Assembly (NCBI GenBank): GCA_049840475.1
Contig: JASGKX010000002.1
Location: 1-64,000 of the forward strand
Source of the DNA: JBGVSA01 sp049840475
GTDB lineage: Bacteria; Pseudomonadota; Gammaproteobacteria; Burkholderiales; Rhodocyclaceae
DNA length: 64,000 nucleotides
Reading direction: 5' to 3'
The translations under genes and the position numbers were made by a program. Below are positions 1 to 9,227 of this stretch, in pieces. Position 1 is the stretch's first letter; each line of letters opens with the position of its first letter. The notes beneath the pieces were generated by a model. That model did no database searches. It saw nothing but the letters and a program-made list of their open reading frames with translations, and was not told the DNA's origin.

Positions 1-550
1 GCGGCGTGAATCGCGCAACGTCGATGCCATCGCCCGGGATGACTTCCACCGTGCTGCGCTCTAGTACGCCAAGCCCACGCAGGGTGTTCATGTTGTCGTG
101 GTTCTGGAAGACGACATGTGTGCCCGTCAGCGCGCGCCGGTAGAGCGCGACCACCACCGGCCGAATAAGCCGGGCCTTGAGCGTGTTGGCAAGCAGTGCA
201 AAGCCTAGCCCGGTCACCGAATTGACGACCTTGGACACACGTGCGCGACGCGCAGCGAACGACCCGTAGATCACGCATTTGATCGTGAAGTGATGCACGA
301 GGTCTGGCGCAATCTGCCGATAGAGCTTCGTCAGCCGGGCGACCGCGCTGGCCTCCGCCATTGGGTTGATGCCGCTGCGAGAGAGTTCGAACGGCTCCCA
401 GCGCAGGCCCATCTCACGCAGTTTGGGGCCGAATGGTCCTGGCGGGCTGACGAGTACGGGTTCGTGTCCTGCCGCCTGCAAGGCACGCGCCAGCGACAGT
501 TTGAAGTTGAAGAGAAACCAGTCGGTGTTGGCGAACAGCAGCACCCGCAT
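1..550 (-). CDS. Glycosyltransferase family 4 (partial, runs off left edge)
   Basis: Only about 183 N-terminal residues are visible because the gene continues beyond position 1. It opens MRVLLFANTDWFLFNFK at an ATG (550-548) that overlaps the stop of the upstream gene by one base (TGATG), which suggests translational coupling. Visible GT4 features are the N-terminal Rossmann start, the HHFTIKCVIYGS block, VNSVTGLG, VFQN and a VIPGDGIDVARF block resembling the GSGVD region of WbpX/PglA-like enzymes. It probably transfers a nucleotide-activated sugar to a lipid-linked surface-glycan precursor on the cytoplasmic face. Sugar specificity cannot be read from the sequence. Context (flippase, ligases, pilA) supports a glycan-assembly role. 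Confidence 0.8.
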   Translation of the reverse strand, partial: MRVLLFANTDWFLFNFKLSLARALQAAGHEPVLVSPPGPFGPKLREMGLRWEPFELSRSGINPMAEASAVARLTKLYRQIAPDLVHHFTIKCVIYGSFAARRARVSKVVNSVTGLGFALLANTLKARLIRPVVVALYRRALTGTHVVFQNHDNMNTLRGLGVLERSTVEVIPGDGIDVARFTP

Positions 551-1566
551 CACACGGCTCCTTCAGCAGCAACCTCGCGCAGCGTCTGCGCAAGCCGGCC
601 CGCCAATACATCGACGGCATACAGTTGTTGCACCGTATGGCGGCCTGCCGAGCCCATCGGCGCTATGCGCGCGGGGTCGCGCAACAACGACAAGAGCACG
701 TCGGCCCATTCGTGGTCACGCGCGCCCAAGGCGCCTTCACTTTGGTCCAGCACGTCGGCGTTCATGCCCCAGGGCGACACCACGGCAGGCACGGCGCACG
801 ACATGTAGGTGAGCATCTTGTAGCTGCACTTGCCGCGCGTCCACGGCGTATCGGGCATCGGCATCAACCCGCACCACGCGCCCTGCAAGGCGGTGATTTC
901 CGTTTCGGGCGACCAGCGGATGAACTCCACCCGTGGCACACCTTCGAGTCGGGGCGGTGCGTTGCAGATCACGCGCAATGTGGCATCGGGCAGCGCTTGC
1001 ATCACCTGCGTGAGTTGCGGCGCGAGCGCTTCGAGATAGGGCAAGCCGCTCGAACTACCAGACCAGCACAGCACAGGCGACGCCGCGCGCGGCCCCGGTG
1101 TGTACCGACTCGTATCGACGGCGGTGGGCAAGATAACCGTGCGCGCATAAGGCGCGAAGTGCTCGGCAATAAAGGTGTTGCCGCAAACGACAACGTTACT
1201 GCGGCGAGCGATGCGGTCAACGCCACCAAAGCGCTGGAGCAACCACACGGCGTCGTCAACATCGAACAGCATCGGCCCCCGCCAGAGCGATTCGGCCGTG
1301 GAGAGCGTGGACACCATTTCACGCTGCACGAACGCCACGTCGGCGCGTGCGCGCGCAGCGGCGCGCCTGCGCTCAAGCACGGCACGGGGCAACCAGCGCA
1401 GACGCGGCAACAGCCCTGGCGGTGGATAGCTGCCGAAAGCCGCAGGGTACTCGTCCATCACCACACCCTCTTCCGCTAACGCAGGGGCGTATTGGCGCAC
1501 GCGAAAACGGGCCGAAGGCACGTCCAGCCCTTGCGTGAAAGCAGCGACCCGCAATTCAGTCGGCAT
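550..1566 (-). CDS. Glycosyltransferase, GT4-like
   Basis: 338 residues. The N-terminus contains the DVPSARFRVRQY block common in a group of GT4 enzymes of polysaccharide clusters. The C-terminal half has RGKCSYKMLTYMSCAVPAVV, the usual nucleotide-sugar binding loop (K..EYMA..PVV type). No membrane segment is obvious, so the enzyme is probably cytosolic or peripheral. Its start overlaps the end of the flippase gene by 11 bases and its stop overlaps the next glycosyltransferase start, so the genes look co-transcribed. Donor and acceptor are unknown. Confidence 0.8.
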   Translation of the reverse strand: MPTELRVAAFTQGLDVPSARFRVRQYAPALAEEGVVMDEYPAAFGSYPPPGLLPRLRWLPRAVLERRRAAARARADVAFVQREMVSTLSTAESLWRGPMLFDVDDAVWLLQRFGGVDRIARRSNVVVCGNTFIAEHFAPYARTVILPTAVDTSRYTPGPRAASPVLCWSGSSSGLPYLEALAPQLTQVMQALPDATLRVICNAPPRLEGVPRVEFIRWSPETEITALQGAWCGLMPMPDTPWTRGKCSYKMLTYMSCAVPAVVSPWGMNADVLDQSEGALGARDHEWADVLLSLLRDPARIAPMGSAGRHTVQQLYAVDVLAGRLAQTLREVAAEGAV

Positions 1567-2977
1567 GCGCCCTCCTCAACCGATTGGTGATGACGTCACG
1601 ACAACCGGCAACATTGCCAGCCACCATGACAGCGACATACACAACCGCCCCAACCAACGACTGCACAACAAGCCCCAACAGCCCGGTGAGAGACACCGCC
1701 ATCACCGATGCGGTCATCAAGACGCACCCCAACGCCACCATCGAAAGACCACGCACGTCGATGCGCCAGCGCAGCACGCCGCGCCCCGCATATAGCGACA
1801 GCAAGCAACCGAATGCCTGCGTGGCGACCGACGCAAACGCCGCACCCATCGCTCCAAAACGCGGAATCAGAATGACGTTGAGCACCACGCTACACACCGC
1901 GCACAGCGCTTGGTTACGCAATTGCGCACGCATGCGTGCGCCGAGGTGAATGGCAATGTCGAACAAATACGATCGCGCGCCCGATAGCAGTGCCGACAGC
2001 GCCAGCCACGGCATGACAATCGTCAACACATCGGAATACTCATGCCCCAGCAGCACCGTGACGAGGTTGTGCCGCACGAGTGCGTAGCCCAGTGCCACCG
2101 GCACCAACAACGACAAGGCCAACAACAGATAGCGACCGGCGAGGCGTTCGACCTCAGCCGAATCCTGGTGCTCGGCAGCGATCACCATGCGTGGATACCA
2201 CGCCAGGAAGAAAGCGCTGCTCATCAGCACCAGGCCCTGCAATACGAGGTCGGACGCGGCGCCAAAACCGCCAGTCTGCTCAGGGGTGGTCATGGCGGTG
2301 AGCAGAATACGGTCGGACCACGACAGCACCGCCCCAAGGAACAACGTGCCCGTGAGTGGCAAGGCGTAAGGCCGCACCTCACGCAGCAGCGAGGGCTGCC
2401 ATGCGCCACGCACAGCGTCGCGCCACGTCGGCCAGCCGACCGCGAATGCGGCGACAACAAAGCCGCCGATCATGGCGCCCAGCATGCCGTCGGCGCGCGG
2501 ATGCACCTGCAGAATCAGCACGCCGAGTACCAGCACCAAGGCCGCTTTGCTGATATAGAGCCAGGCATAGCGCCGCGCCTGCAGCGTGCTGTTGGCGTGC
2601 TGGCAGGCAAGATCAAAAAGCCCTTGGGCCATCTGCAACGCCCACACGCCCAAAGCCACGCCCGGCGGCAACCAGCCCGGCCGAAGCCATTCGACGATCA
2701 AGGCGAGCAGCAAGAACGGCCACGTCGCCACGCCGGCCACGCGCACTAATGTCAACAGTAGGTTGCCGAAGCCGGCCCGTGGCAGAAAACGCGCGAGGCT
2801 TTGGTTCACGGGCTGCATCAGCACCGCGGAGAACAGCGAATTGCCCGCCGTCACCAAGGTCAGCCATGCGTAGCCTTCGGGGCCGATGCCATGTGCGAAC
2901 AGGCTGATGGTGGCAACCGAGATGACGCCCGAGAACACCCGCGCGAACAGGTACATCAGGCTGGCGCGCGCGCTCAT
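1556..2977 (-). CDS. Polysaccharide/oligosaccharide flippase (Wzx-like, MATE/MVF fold)
   Basis: 473 residues with about a dozen hydrophobic segments from residue 5 to the C-terminus, matching the 12-14 TM layout of Wzx/RfbX-type flippases. The N-terminus (YLFARVFSGVISVATIS...GPEGYAWLTL) has the typical first-helix pair with a GxxxYG-like turn. It would flip an undecaprenyl-linked oligosaccharide to the periplasm, where the PglL/Wzy_C-type ligases encoded just upstream could use it. It lies between a methyltransferase and two glycosyltransferases on the same strand. The family is clear; the substrate is not. Confidence 0.85.
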   Translation of the reverse strand: MSARASLMYLFARVFSGVISVATISLFAHGIGPEGYAWLTLVTAGNSLFSAVLMQPVNQSLARFLPRAGFGNLLLTLVRVAGVATWPFLLLALIVEWLRPGWLPPGVALGVWALQMAQGLFDLACQHANSTLQARRYAWLYISKAALVLVLGVLILQVHPRADGMLGAMIGGFVVAAFAVGWPTWRDAVRGAWQPSLLREVRPYALPLTGTLFLGAVLSWSDRILLTAMTTPEQTGGFGAASDLVLQGLVLMSSAFFLAWYPRMVIAAEHQDSAEVERLAGRYLLLALSLLVPVALGYALVRHNLVTVLLGHEYSDVLTIVMPWLALSALLSGARSYLFDIAIHLGARMRAQLRNQALCAVCSVVLNVILIPRFGAMGAAFASVATQAFGCLLSLYAGRGVLRWRIDVRGLSMVALGCVLMTASVMAVSLTGLLGLVVQSLVGAVVYVAVMVAGNVAGCRDVITNRLRRAHAD

Positions 2978-2996
2978 GGATGGGCCCCCGCCACCA

Positions 2997-3602
2997 TCAC
3001 AGACGGATCAACTCGAAACGTAGCTGGTAGCACGGGAACAGGTAACACAGGTTCTCTTCGTGGAATTCCTGCAACCAGCGCGTGGCATTGAAGATCGGCC
3101 CGATCGCGCGCTTGAAAAGTCCACGGAACGGAAATGGCGAATCGAACTGCAGGCGTACGTCACGTAGTTCGAAGGCAGGCTGAAGACCATACTGCGGCAC
3201 CTTGCGGCGGAAGAGGTTTTCACGCGCGAGATAACTGAAGGTGTACAGCCCGAAGAACTTGGCGTGCGTCGGGTCGGAGTAGAAATACGGGTTGGCGAAG
3301 TGTGGCACTTCGACATCCAGCAGCGCGCCGGGAGCCATGACGCGAGCGAGTTCCGACAGTAATCGCGGCAGATCGTCAACGTGTTCGAAGAAGTGGTACG
3401 CATGCACCGTGCGAACCGTGCCCGACGGAATCGCCGCAAGCACGGTGAAGACATCCCCGACCAGGTCAACGCCAGGGTAATCCAGCGCGTCTACGCCGAT
3501 GGCGTCGGCATGCCGTTTGCGAGAGCCGCAACCCAGTTCCAATGCGCTGCGCTCACCCCGTTCGAGGGACGGCAACGCGCCGGATTTGTCGATGAACGCC
3601 AT
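2997..3602 (-). CDS. Class I SAM-dependent methyltransferase
   Basis: 201 residues. Motif I is ELGCGSRKRHADAIGVD (about residues 22-38), followed by an acidic motif II and HAYHFFEHVDDL, a post-II motif typical of Methyltransf_11 proteins in LPS and exopolysaccharide clusters. There is no signal peptide or membrane segment. Placed between the flippase and the ligases in the same orientation, it may methylate a sugar residue of the glycan, but the substrate is an inference from context only. Confidence 0.8.
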   Translation of the reverse strand: MAFIDKSGALPSLERGERSALELGCGSRKRHADAIGVDALDYPGVDLVGDVFTVLAAIPSGTVRTVHAYHFFEHVDDLPRLLSELARVMAPGALLDVEVPHFANPYFYSDPTHAKFFGLYTFSYLARENLFRRKVPQYGLQPAFELRDVRLQFDSPFPFRGLFKRAIGPIFNATRWLQEFHEENLCYLFPCYQLRFELIRL

Positions 3603-3676
3603 GAGTGGTCAGGATGGAAAGGTCGGAGCGCCCGCCAGTATACGGGCGCCTCAGTTGCCGGCAAAGCGCGCCAGAA

Positions 3677-5400
3677 TCAAACGCAGCCGGGGCGATTGAG
3701 CGGCGTCCAGCCGTTACGCTGCCAGTAGTACTGCGCAATCGCCGGCAGGTTGTGTCGCACCGGCGCCGGGTACGCCCCGCAGATCACGTCGATGGTGTGC
3801 ACAGCGTCGATCCGCCGCATGCGCAACGCGTATGCGCCGACGCACTTTTCCAGCACCGAGTACGAGGGCTTGGCGCGCACCGCACTGTCGCACAACGCGG
3901 CCATTTCGCGCGCAGACCCCGGATCGGCGCCCTGCCATGCGCGCAGTTTGAGAATGCCGGCATGCGTGGCGAACATCGAATACGAACTGACGCCATCGGC
4001 CAGCGCGCGAATCTTCACCTGTTCATCCGGCGTCACGGTCGCGTCATTGTTGACGATGGCGTAGCCCTCTTCGAGCGCACGGTAGTCCTGCATCGTCCCC
4101 ACCAACAGCGCAACGCCCGCCGCAAACGGCAGCGCGGCCAACACGGGCGAGAACTCAAACGTGGGGAGTGAATCATCCGGGCCGTCCAACACGCCGATGG
4201 CGGCGCCGAGCGGCAACAAGAAATAGGCGTACCAGAGCGGATATTCGACCAGACTGTGCGCGCCGATCACGACAAGCAATCCAAGCGCCCAGAAACGCTC
4301 TTCGGTGGCCTCTTCGCGCAGGCGTCCCCACAGCCACACGACAAAGCAACCCAGCACCAGCGCGGCTCCGATCAAACCAAGTTCGGCCGCAAAATGGAGC
4401 GGCGTATCGTGCGCGTTTTCGCCCACGCGCACGAACATCGCAGGTGGCAAGCCGATCGATTGCACCGCTGTCTGCCATGCGAACGAGCCGATGCCCGAAC
4501 CGGTGAACGGATGATGCAAGGCTGTATTGACCGCCACCGCCCAATCGAAGAGGCGCTGCGTATTCGACCCGGATCATCCAGCCGCCCGATGCTCGACGCC
4601 ACGCCGAGCAATTGCGATGCGCCGCCAAATGCCACCCAGGTCTGGGCAAGGCAGGACAAAACAAAGATCACCACGGCGCCCTGCACCACACGCATGTACG
4701 TGGCACGTTCGGCACCACGCCAGAACACCAGCGCCAGCACCGGCAGACCCACCGTATAAAGCAGCACGGCACGGGAGGCTGACAAGGCGGAAAAGATCGA
4801 CAGGTCGATGGCGATCACCAACGCCAGCCAGCCCGGCAAACGGCCGCGCAGCCACAGGTACATGCCAGATGCCATCCCCAACCAGAGCAGATTCCCATAG
4901 TGGTTGGGCTGGGCGATGTTGCCGTAAGTGGAATTGAGCAACTTGGGCATGACCAGGCCGGCTACGTCCCAGCCTGCGAGCTGCGCAACCGAGACGATCG
5001 TCTGCAACACCGCGCAGGTCAGGATGCCTGTGGCCGCCGCACGCACCACAACCTCCGATCCATGGCGCCGCACGATTTCGGCCACCGCCCAGGCCACCGC
5101 GAGCAGCAAGGCCGCCATCCAGAACTGCGCCAGCGCCACCGACCAGAACGGTCCGGCCACAACGTTGAGCAGCATGCCGATCATCAACAGCATGATCGCC
5201 CCAGTCGCGCCCGACAGCTTCCAGCGCAACCCCTCGCGGCTCAACGCGGTCAGGCCAAACAACACCACCGCGCCCAGCGCCGCGCCCCACTCGTGATAGA
5301 AGACCGTCTGCGGATAACGATGCTGCGGCAGCAAGGTCGGCACCAGCAAGGCCACGGCAAGGACGATCAGCAACAGCGGGCGATGGAGGCGGGAGAACAT
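3677..5400 (-). pseudogene. PglL/Wzy_C-type O-oligosaccharyltransferase or O-antigen ligase, frameshifted
   Basis: Two abutting frames together encode one polytopic membrane protein of about 574 residues. It begins MFSRLHRPLLLIV at 5400; an upstream extension to 5466 is unlikely. The N-terminal part has many TM helices and the AQPNHYGNLLWLG block diagnostic of PglL-type ligases. The C-terminal part has HPFTGSGIGSFAW, ENAHDTPLHFAAELG and further TM helices. The frame is lost around 4557-4575: one frame ends in nonsense after RLDDPGR and the other resumes at QRLFDWAVAVN. A single missing base, or two extra bases, restores it. It lies 3' of a second, intact paralogue and before glycan genes. If the frameshift is real the gene is dead; a sequence error is more likely. 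Confidence 0.75.
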
Positions 5401-5489
5401 GGGAAAGCGTTGGGAATCACAAGCAGCGTGAGAGCCGGCATGGTAGCGCAAGCGCGCCCTCCACAACGGCCCTCAGCCTGGAAAAAGAC

Positions 5490-7169
5490 TTACCGGGGAG
5501 CGCGCTCCAGTAGGCCGCGAAGTTCAGGCCGCTCTGCTGCGTAAGCGGCCAACGCTTCATGGTAACGGGCGTAGGTCTTGGGACCCGCATATAGCTTCAG
5601 CCGCAACATCTCGAGTTCTGCCTCGGATTCACGACCATTGAGGCCGAGTACGATGGCGTGCCGGTAGAGAATCCCAAAATTGGGATATCGCTGCGCAACT
5701 TTTGCAAACAGATCCAGTTGATCCAGCGACTTCACGTCGTTGAGCGGCCAGGACAGAACCTGTATAGCCGACTCCAAATGGGTTAACAGCTTCGATGGCT
5801 CGCGCTCTGCGCGCGGCTGAGTCTTGATGTTGGACAGTTCGAAGCGGACAAGCCGAAAGTCTTCCTCGATTACGCGATAGTCGTGCCAGATCCAGCCTGT
5901 CAGCACCACGGCCAGGCAAGTGAGAGAACCTACAACCCACCGAGGCACTGCAACGAGATACGCTACCGATCGGCTTTCGGCCAGCCCGATTGCCAGCCCC
6001 AACGGCACCAGAAAGAACATGTAGTCGAGGGGAAATTCCACCAACGCGTGGCACAGGCCTACTGCCACTATGGCCAGCGCAAACCAGTCGCCCCCATCAC
6101 GCATCTTGAAAAGTCGGATGCCACACCATGCAATGACAAGCAACCCCAAGAAGGCGCCGATCGGCCAACCGTTCCAGATGATCAGATCAATGAAAAGGTT
6201 GTGGCTGTGCTCGGTGAACTCAGTCACATGCGTCAGGTAGTTGGGAACGACCTGATACTGCGCCACAGATACTTCGTTCCACCCCCAACCAGCCAGAGGG
6301 CGCAGCGACGAGGCGTCCAGCAGTTGTTGCCACATGAAAAGGCGACTTCCTGCCGACTGCTGTCGCACGCCAAGGGGAATCGCAATGTAGCCAAGCGCCT
6401 CATTGATCCAACTCCAAGATAGCGTGAGGCCCACATACAGCACGACGCCAGTCACTAGGACTTTGGCGGGCAGGCGGGTAACCCCATTGCGGCGAGCCAC
6501 CCACCACAGAACCACACAACCGCAGATGACAAGCCACGTGGCTTTGGAAGCCGCCATGACGAGTCCGAATATGAGCGCGACTCCAACAATCAGCGCAACG
6601 CGTCGTTCAATCGAACCCGTTTGCCATAGATAGATGAGCGAGACAATCCCAAAGGCGAGCAGATTTGCGAACTGATTGGGTTGCCCCAGATTGGCGAATG
6701 GGCGCGCACCGGTTGCGCTAGAGAAACTGTCGTAAGGCATCATCCAGATGCCCCCCTCTATCCCAATCCACTGAAGGAAGCCAATCGCCAGCGAAATCAG
6801 CGCTCCTGCCAACAAGGTGATCGCCAGGAAACGAGAAAAGGCCTCGCGATCACCCCGGCCGTAATTGAGCCCAACCGTGATGGCCAAGGCAAAAGCACCA
6901 ATATAGATCGATGCCATGTAAGCATCGCCTGCAAAGAGCATTTTCCCTGCGGACCATTGCGCAAGCGGCACCAGCGCCAATACGCCGACGAGCATGATCG
7001 GCAAGCCGACACGCGAATCTCCGCGGAACAACACCCCCAGGGTCAATACGATCAACGCCAACGCAGCTGCGAACTCGTTGTAGAAGACCATCCACATGGG
7101 ATAGTGGTCCGGGATCAACCAGGACAGACATAACAGCAGGCCGGCCAGGGCAAAGATTCGTGATTGCAC
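5490..7169 (-). CDS. pglL: PglL-type pilin O-oligosaccharyltransferase / Wzy_C ligase
   Basis: About 559 residues from a GTG at 7169; longer in-frame starts would run back through the pilA terminator and coding sequence. It has at least ten TM helices, the NLGQPNQFANLLAFG block, a large periplasmic loop with HPLxGxG-like SLRPLAGWGWNEVS, and EHSHNLFIDLI carrying the histidine typical of PglL/WaaL enzymes. Such enzymes transfer undecaprenyl-linked glycans onto pilin serine/threonine residues (PglL) or lipid A core (WaaL). Immediate 3' linkage to pilA favours the pilin ligase role. The symbol is given on context and family, not on alignment. No strong Shine-Dalgarno sequence precedes the GTG. 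Confidence 0.75.
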   Translation of the reverse strand: MQSRIFALAGLLLCLSWLIPDHYPMWMVFYNEFAAALALIVLTLGVLFRGDSRVGLPIMLVGVLALVPLAQWSAGKMLFAGDAYMASIYIGAFALAITVGLNYGRGDREAFSRFLAITLLAGALISLAIGFLQWIGIEGGIWMMPYDSFSSATGARPFANLGQPNQFANLLAFGIVSLIYLWQTGSIERRVALIVGVALIFGLVMAASKATWLVICGCVVLWWVARRNGVTRLPAKVLVTGVVLYVGLTLSWSWINEALGYIAIPLGVRQQSAGSRLFMWQQLLDASSLRPLAGWGWNEVSVAQYQVVPNYLTHVTEFTEHSHNLFIDLIIWNGWPIGAFLGLLVIAWCGIRLFKMRDGGDWFALAIVAVGLCHALVEFPLDYMFFLVPLGLAIGLAESRSVAYLVAVPRWVVGSLTCLAVVLTGWIWHDYRVIEEDFRLVRFELSNIKTQPRAEREPSKLLTHLESAIQVLSWPLNDVKSLDQLDLFAKVAQRYPNFGILYRHAIVLGLNGRESEAELEMLRLKLYAGPKTYARYHEALAAYAAERPELRGLLERAPR

Positions 7170-7194
7170 GCGTCGTCTCGAAAAGCTGAAAAGC

Positions 7195-7230
7195 CAAAAA
7201 AAAGAGCGGCCGAAGCCGCCCTTTTCCGCT
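7195..7230 (-). terminator. Rho-independent terminator after pilA
   Basis: On the reverse strand a GGCGGC-TTCG-GCCGCT hairpin with flanking AAG/CTT pairing is followed by a run of eight T residues. It sits 14 bases past the pilA stop and separates pilA from the pglL gene, so abundant pilA message can end here with partial read-through into the glycan genes. Confidence 0.85.
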
Positions 7231-7243
7231 GCGCTGACCGCAA

Positions 7244-7714
7244 TTACTGGCCGCGGCAGGAACCCGGCAGGTACTTGGATGCAATCGTGGTGCCCGTACC
7301 ACCGCACACCCACTTGCCAACTGTGTCACCAGCCACCGGAGTGGTTCCGTCAGACTTTTGAGGGATCAAAGTGAGCACACCACCGGTCGCGCCGCCATCG
7401 GTATTCTTGATATTCTGGCTGGTCACTGTAACCACGCCATTGGCGCCCGTTTCAACCTTTGCAACGTACTGCGACGGAGCAGTGGTCGTCACTTCGCAAC
7501 CCCAAGCGCCAGCTGCCGGCAGGTTGGAGGTGGAGGACTGGAAGACTTCGGTAATGGTCGTACGGCAGGCCGATGCGGCCAGGATGACTTCCGAGTTCTT
7601 CGAGCGGATCGTGTAGTCTTGATAAGCCGGCAGCGCGACGGCGGCCAGGATACCGATGATCGCAACCACGATCATCAGTTCGATCAGGGTAAAACCTTGC
7701 TGAACGCGTTTCAT
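7244..7714 (-). CDS. pilA: Type IVa major pilin PilA
   Basis: 156 residues starting at the ATG at 7714 behind AGGGAG. The prepilin leader MKRVQQG is followed by FTLIELMIVVAIIGILAA: Gly-1/Phe+1 is the PilD cleavage and N-methylation site, Glu5 is present, and the hydrophobic helix extends to YQDYTIRS. Cysteines include ASAC, WGC, WVC and a C-terminal GSC, which could form the disulfide-bounded D-region. The product is the subunit of type IV pili used for twitching, adhesion and DNA uptake. A sigma-54-like promoter lies upstream and a terminator follows. The pilU gene at 27 kb provides a retraction-type ATPase for the same machine. Confidence 0.95.
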   Translation of the reverse strand: MKRVQQGFTLIELMIVVAIIGILAAVALPAYQDYTIRSKNSEVILAASACRTTITEVFQSSTSNLPAAGAWGCEVTTTAPSQYVAKVETGANGVVTVTSQNIKNTDGGATGGVLTLIPQKSDGTTPVAGDTVGKWVCGGTGTTIASKYLPGSCRGQ

Positions 7715-7783
7715 CGAATCAATCTCCCTAGATAAAGTGTTACGACGGAAGGTTGGAATTGCTCCGTACGTGACACCTATTGA

Positions 7784-7798
7784 GCGAGCGATGTGCCA
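7784..7798 (-). promoter_or_regulatory. Sigma-54 (RpoN) promoter of pilA
   Basis: Reverse-strand TGGCAC-N5-TCGC matches the consensus TGGCAC-N5-TTGC with one mismatch and exact spacing. It lies about 70 bases upstream of the pilA start codon, giving an expected leader of roughly 55-60 bases. pilA is sigma-54/PilR dependent in Pseudomonas; control by PilSR here is inferred because those genes are not in the window. Confidence 0.65.
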
Positions 7799-7992
7799 CT
7801 TGGGCGGCCCGTTCGTCGGGGCTGGACAAATACCCGCATCTTCAATCACTTATAAACTCAGTTACCGGCCGTCGTGGACACATTCCTACGCACAGCAGGC
7901 GGTCAACTGACGATTTTCGTCACACGCATACCGAAATCTGTCAGAAGATACAGCGGCAACGTGCAATATTTGACATACAGCAAGGAGCAGAT

Positions 7993-8523
7993 ATGACAGA
8001 CGCACAGGACATCGTCCTGACGGCCATTGGTTCCGATCGTCCAGGCCTCGTTCAGGCGCTCGCCGAGACAATCAGCCGCCATGAGGGCAATTGGCTGGAG
8101 TCATCGATGGCACAACTCGGTGGTCAATTTGCCGGGATCGTGCGGGTCCGCCTGCCGGCAGCCCAGGCATCGCCGCTGGAAGCCGCACTCTCTGCGCTGA
8201 CTTCGCTTCATGTCGTAACCAAACGTGTGGCATCGACGGGTACGCCCGCCGTTCAACGAAGCTGGCTGCTTGAAGTCATCGGCCACGATCGTCCGGGCAT
8301 CGTCCATGAGGTCTCGCAGGTGCTGGCGCGCCATGCGGTCAATGTCGAGGCTCTGGATACGTATACTTCGTCGGCGCCGATGTCCGCCGAGACGCTCTTT
8401 CATGCCAACGCGCGCCTGTCCGGCGGCCCCGGTATCGACCCCGCTGCCGTGAAGGCCGCGCTAGAGGGAATCTCCACGGAGTTGATGGTGGAGATTGCGC
8501 TCGATGAGGTGACGGACCATTAA
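7993..8523 (+). CDS. ACT-domain protein, GcvR-like glycine cleavage regulator
   Basis: 176 residues with AAGGAG just upstream of the ATG. Two ACT domains are visible: LTAIGSDRPGLVQALAETI near residue 8 and LEVIGHDRPGIVHEVSQVL near residue 94, each with the DRPG turn that binds small ligands such as amino acids. This two-ACT arrangement is that of GcvR, which antagonises GcvA in control of gcvTHP. No DNA-binding domain is present. Regulation of glycine cleavage is inferred from the family. Confidence 0.75.
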   Translation: MTDAQDIVLTAIGSDRPGLVQALAETISRHEGNWLESSMAQLGGQFAGIVRVRLPAAQASPLEAALSALTSLHVVTKRVASTGTPAVQRSWLLEVIGHDRPGIVHEVSQVLARHAVNVEALDTYTSSAPMSAETLFHANARLSGGPGIDPAAVKAALEGISTELMVEIALDEVTDH

Positions 8524-8542
8524 GCTCCGCGCCCCATTTGCG

Positions 8543-8567
8543 TGCGGCTGTTATCATTTCAGCCGCA
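8543..8567. terminator. Inverted repeat after GcvR-like gene
   Basis: TGCGGCTG and CAGCCGCA form an 8-bp perfect stem around a 9-base loop, 20 bases downstream of the stop. There is no strong T-tract, so it may be a weak or Rho-assisted terminator. Confidence 0.5.
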
Positions 8568-8604
8568 TTGCAGCACGAACATGGTTCAGAAAGAGTAAGC
8601 AACG

Positions 8605-9129
8605 ATGGCGATTTATGCCTTGAACGAGCGCGTACCCGAAGTCGGTGAAAACGTGTGGGTAGCCGATAGCGCTCACGTGATCGGCACAGTGACGCTCGGC
8701 GACGATGTGAGTGTGTGGTTCGGCGCAACCCTGCGCGGTGATCACGAGCCAATCATCATCGGCGCGCGCAGCAACGTGCAGGACAACGCGGTCATGCACA
8801 CCGACGAGGGCATTCCGCTGACTGTCGGCAACGACGTCACGGTCGGCCACCAGGCGGTTTTGCATGGCTGCACGATCGGCGATGGCACGCTCATCGGCAT
8901 CAACGCCGTCGTTCTCAATGGCGCTGTCGTCGGCAAGCATTGCCTGATCGGCGCCAATACGCTGATCCCCGAAAACAAGGTGATCCCTGACCGCTCGCTG
9001 GTGGTTGGCACGCCCGGCCGCGTCATTCGCGAATTGACCGATGTCGAAGTCGCACGCCTGATGGCCAATGCTGCGGGCTACATCACCAATGCCGCGAGCT
9101 ACCGCAAGGGTTTGCGTCGCATCGATTGA
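8605..9129 (+). CDS. Gamma-class carbonic anhydrase-like protein (YrdA/PaaY family)
   Basis: 174 residues with the left-handed beta-helix hexapeptide pattern (repeated V/I-G motifs) through residues 10-140. Metal-ligand histidines appear at VMHTD and at VGHQAVLHGC, spaced as in the gamma-carbonic anhydrase family. It is expected to be a cytosolic trimer. Many family members lack measured carbonic anhydrase activity, so catalysis is uncertain. It is transcribed alone between the ACT protein and a SIMPL protein. Confidence 0.85.
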   Translation: MAIYALNERVPEVGENVWVADSAHVIGTVTLGDDVSVWFGATLRGDHEPIIIGARSNVQDNAVMHTDEGIPLTVGNDVTVGHQAVLHGCTIGDGTLIGINAVVLNGAVVGKHCLIGANTLIPENKVIPDRSLVVGTPGRVIRELTDVEVARLMANAAGYITNAASYRKGLRRID

Positions 9130-9227
9130 TGCGCTGCCTCGCTCATCGACAAATGCGGTAACAATGCGCGGGGAACATGCATGGCCTTCGGCGTGTCGAT
9201 ATGCCGTTTGATAAGAAAGGTACCGAC

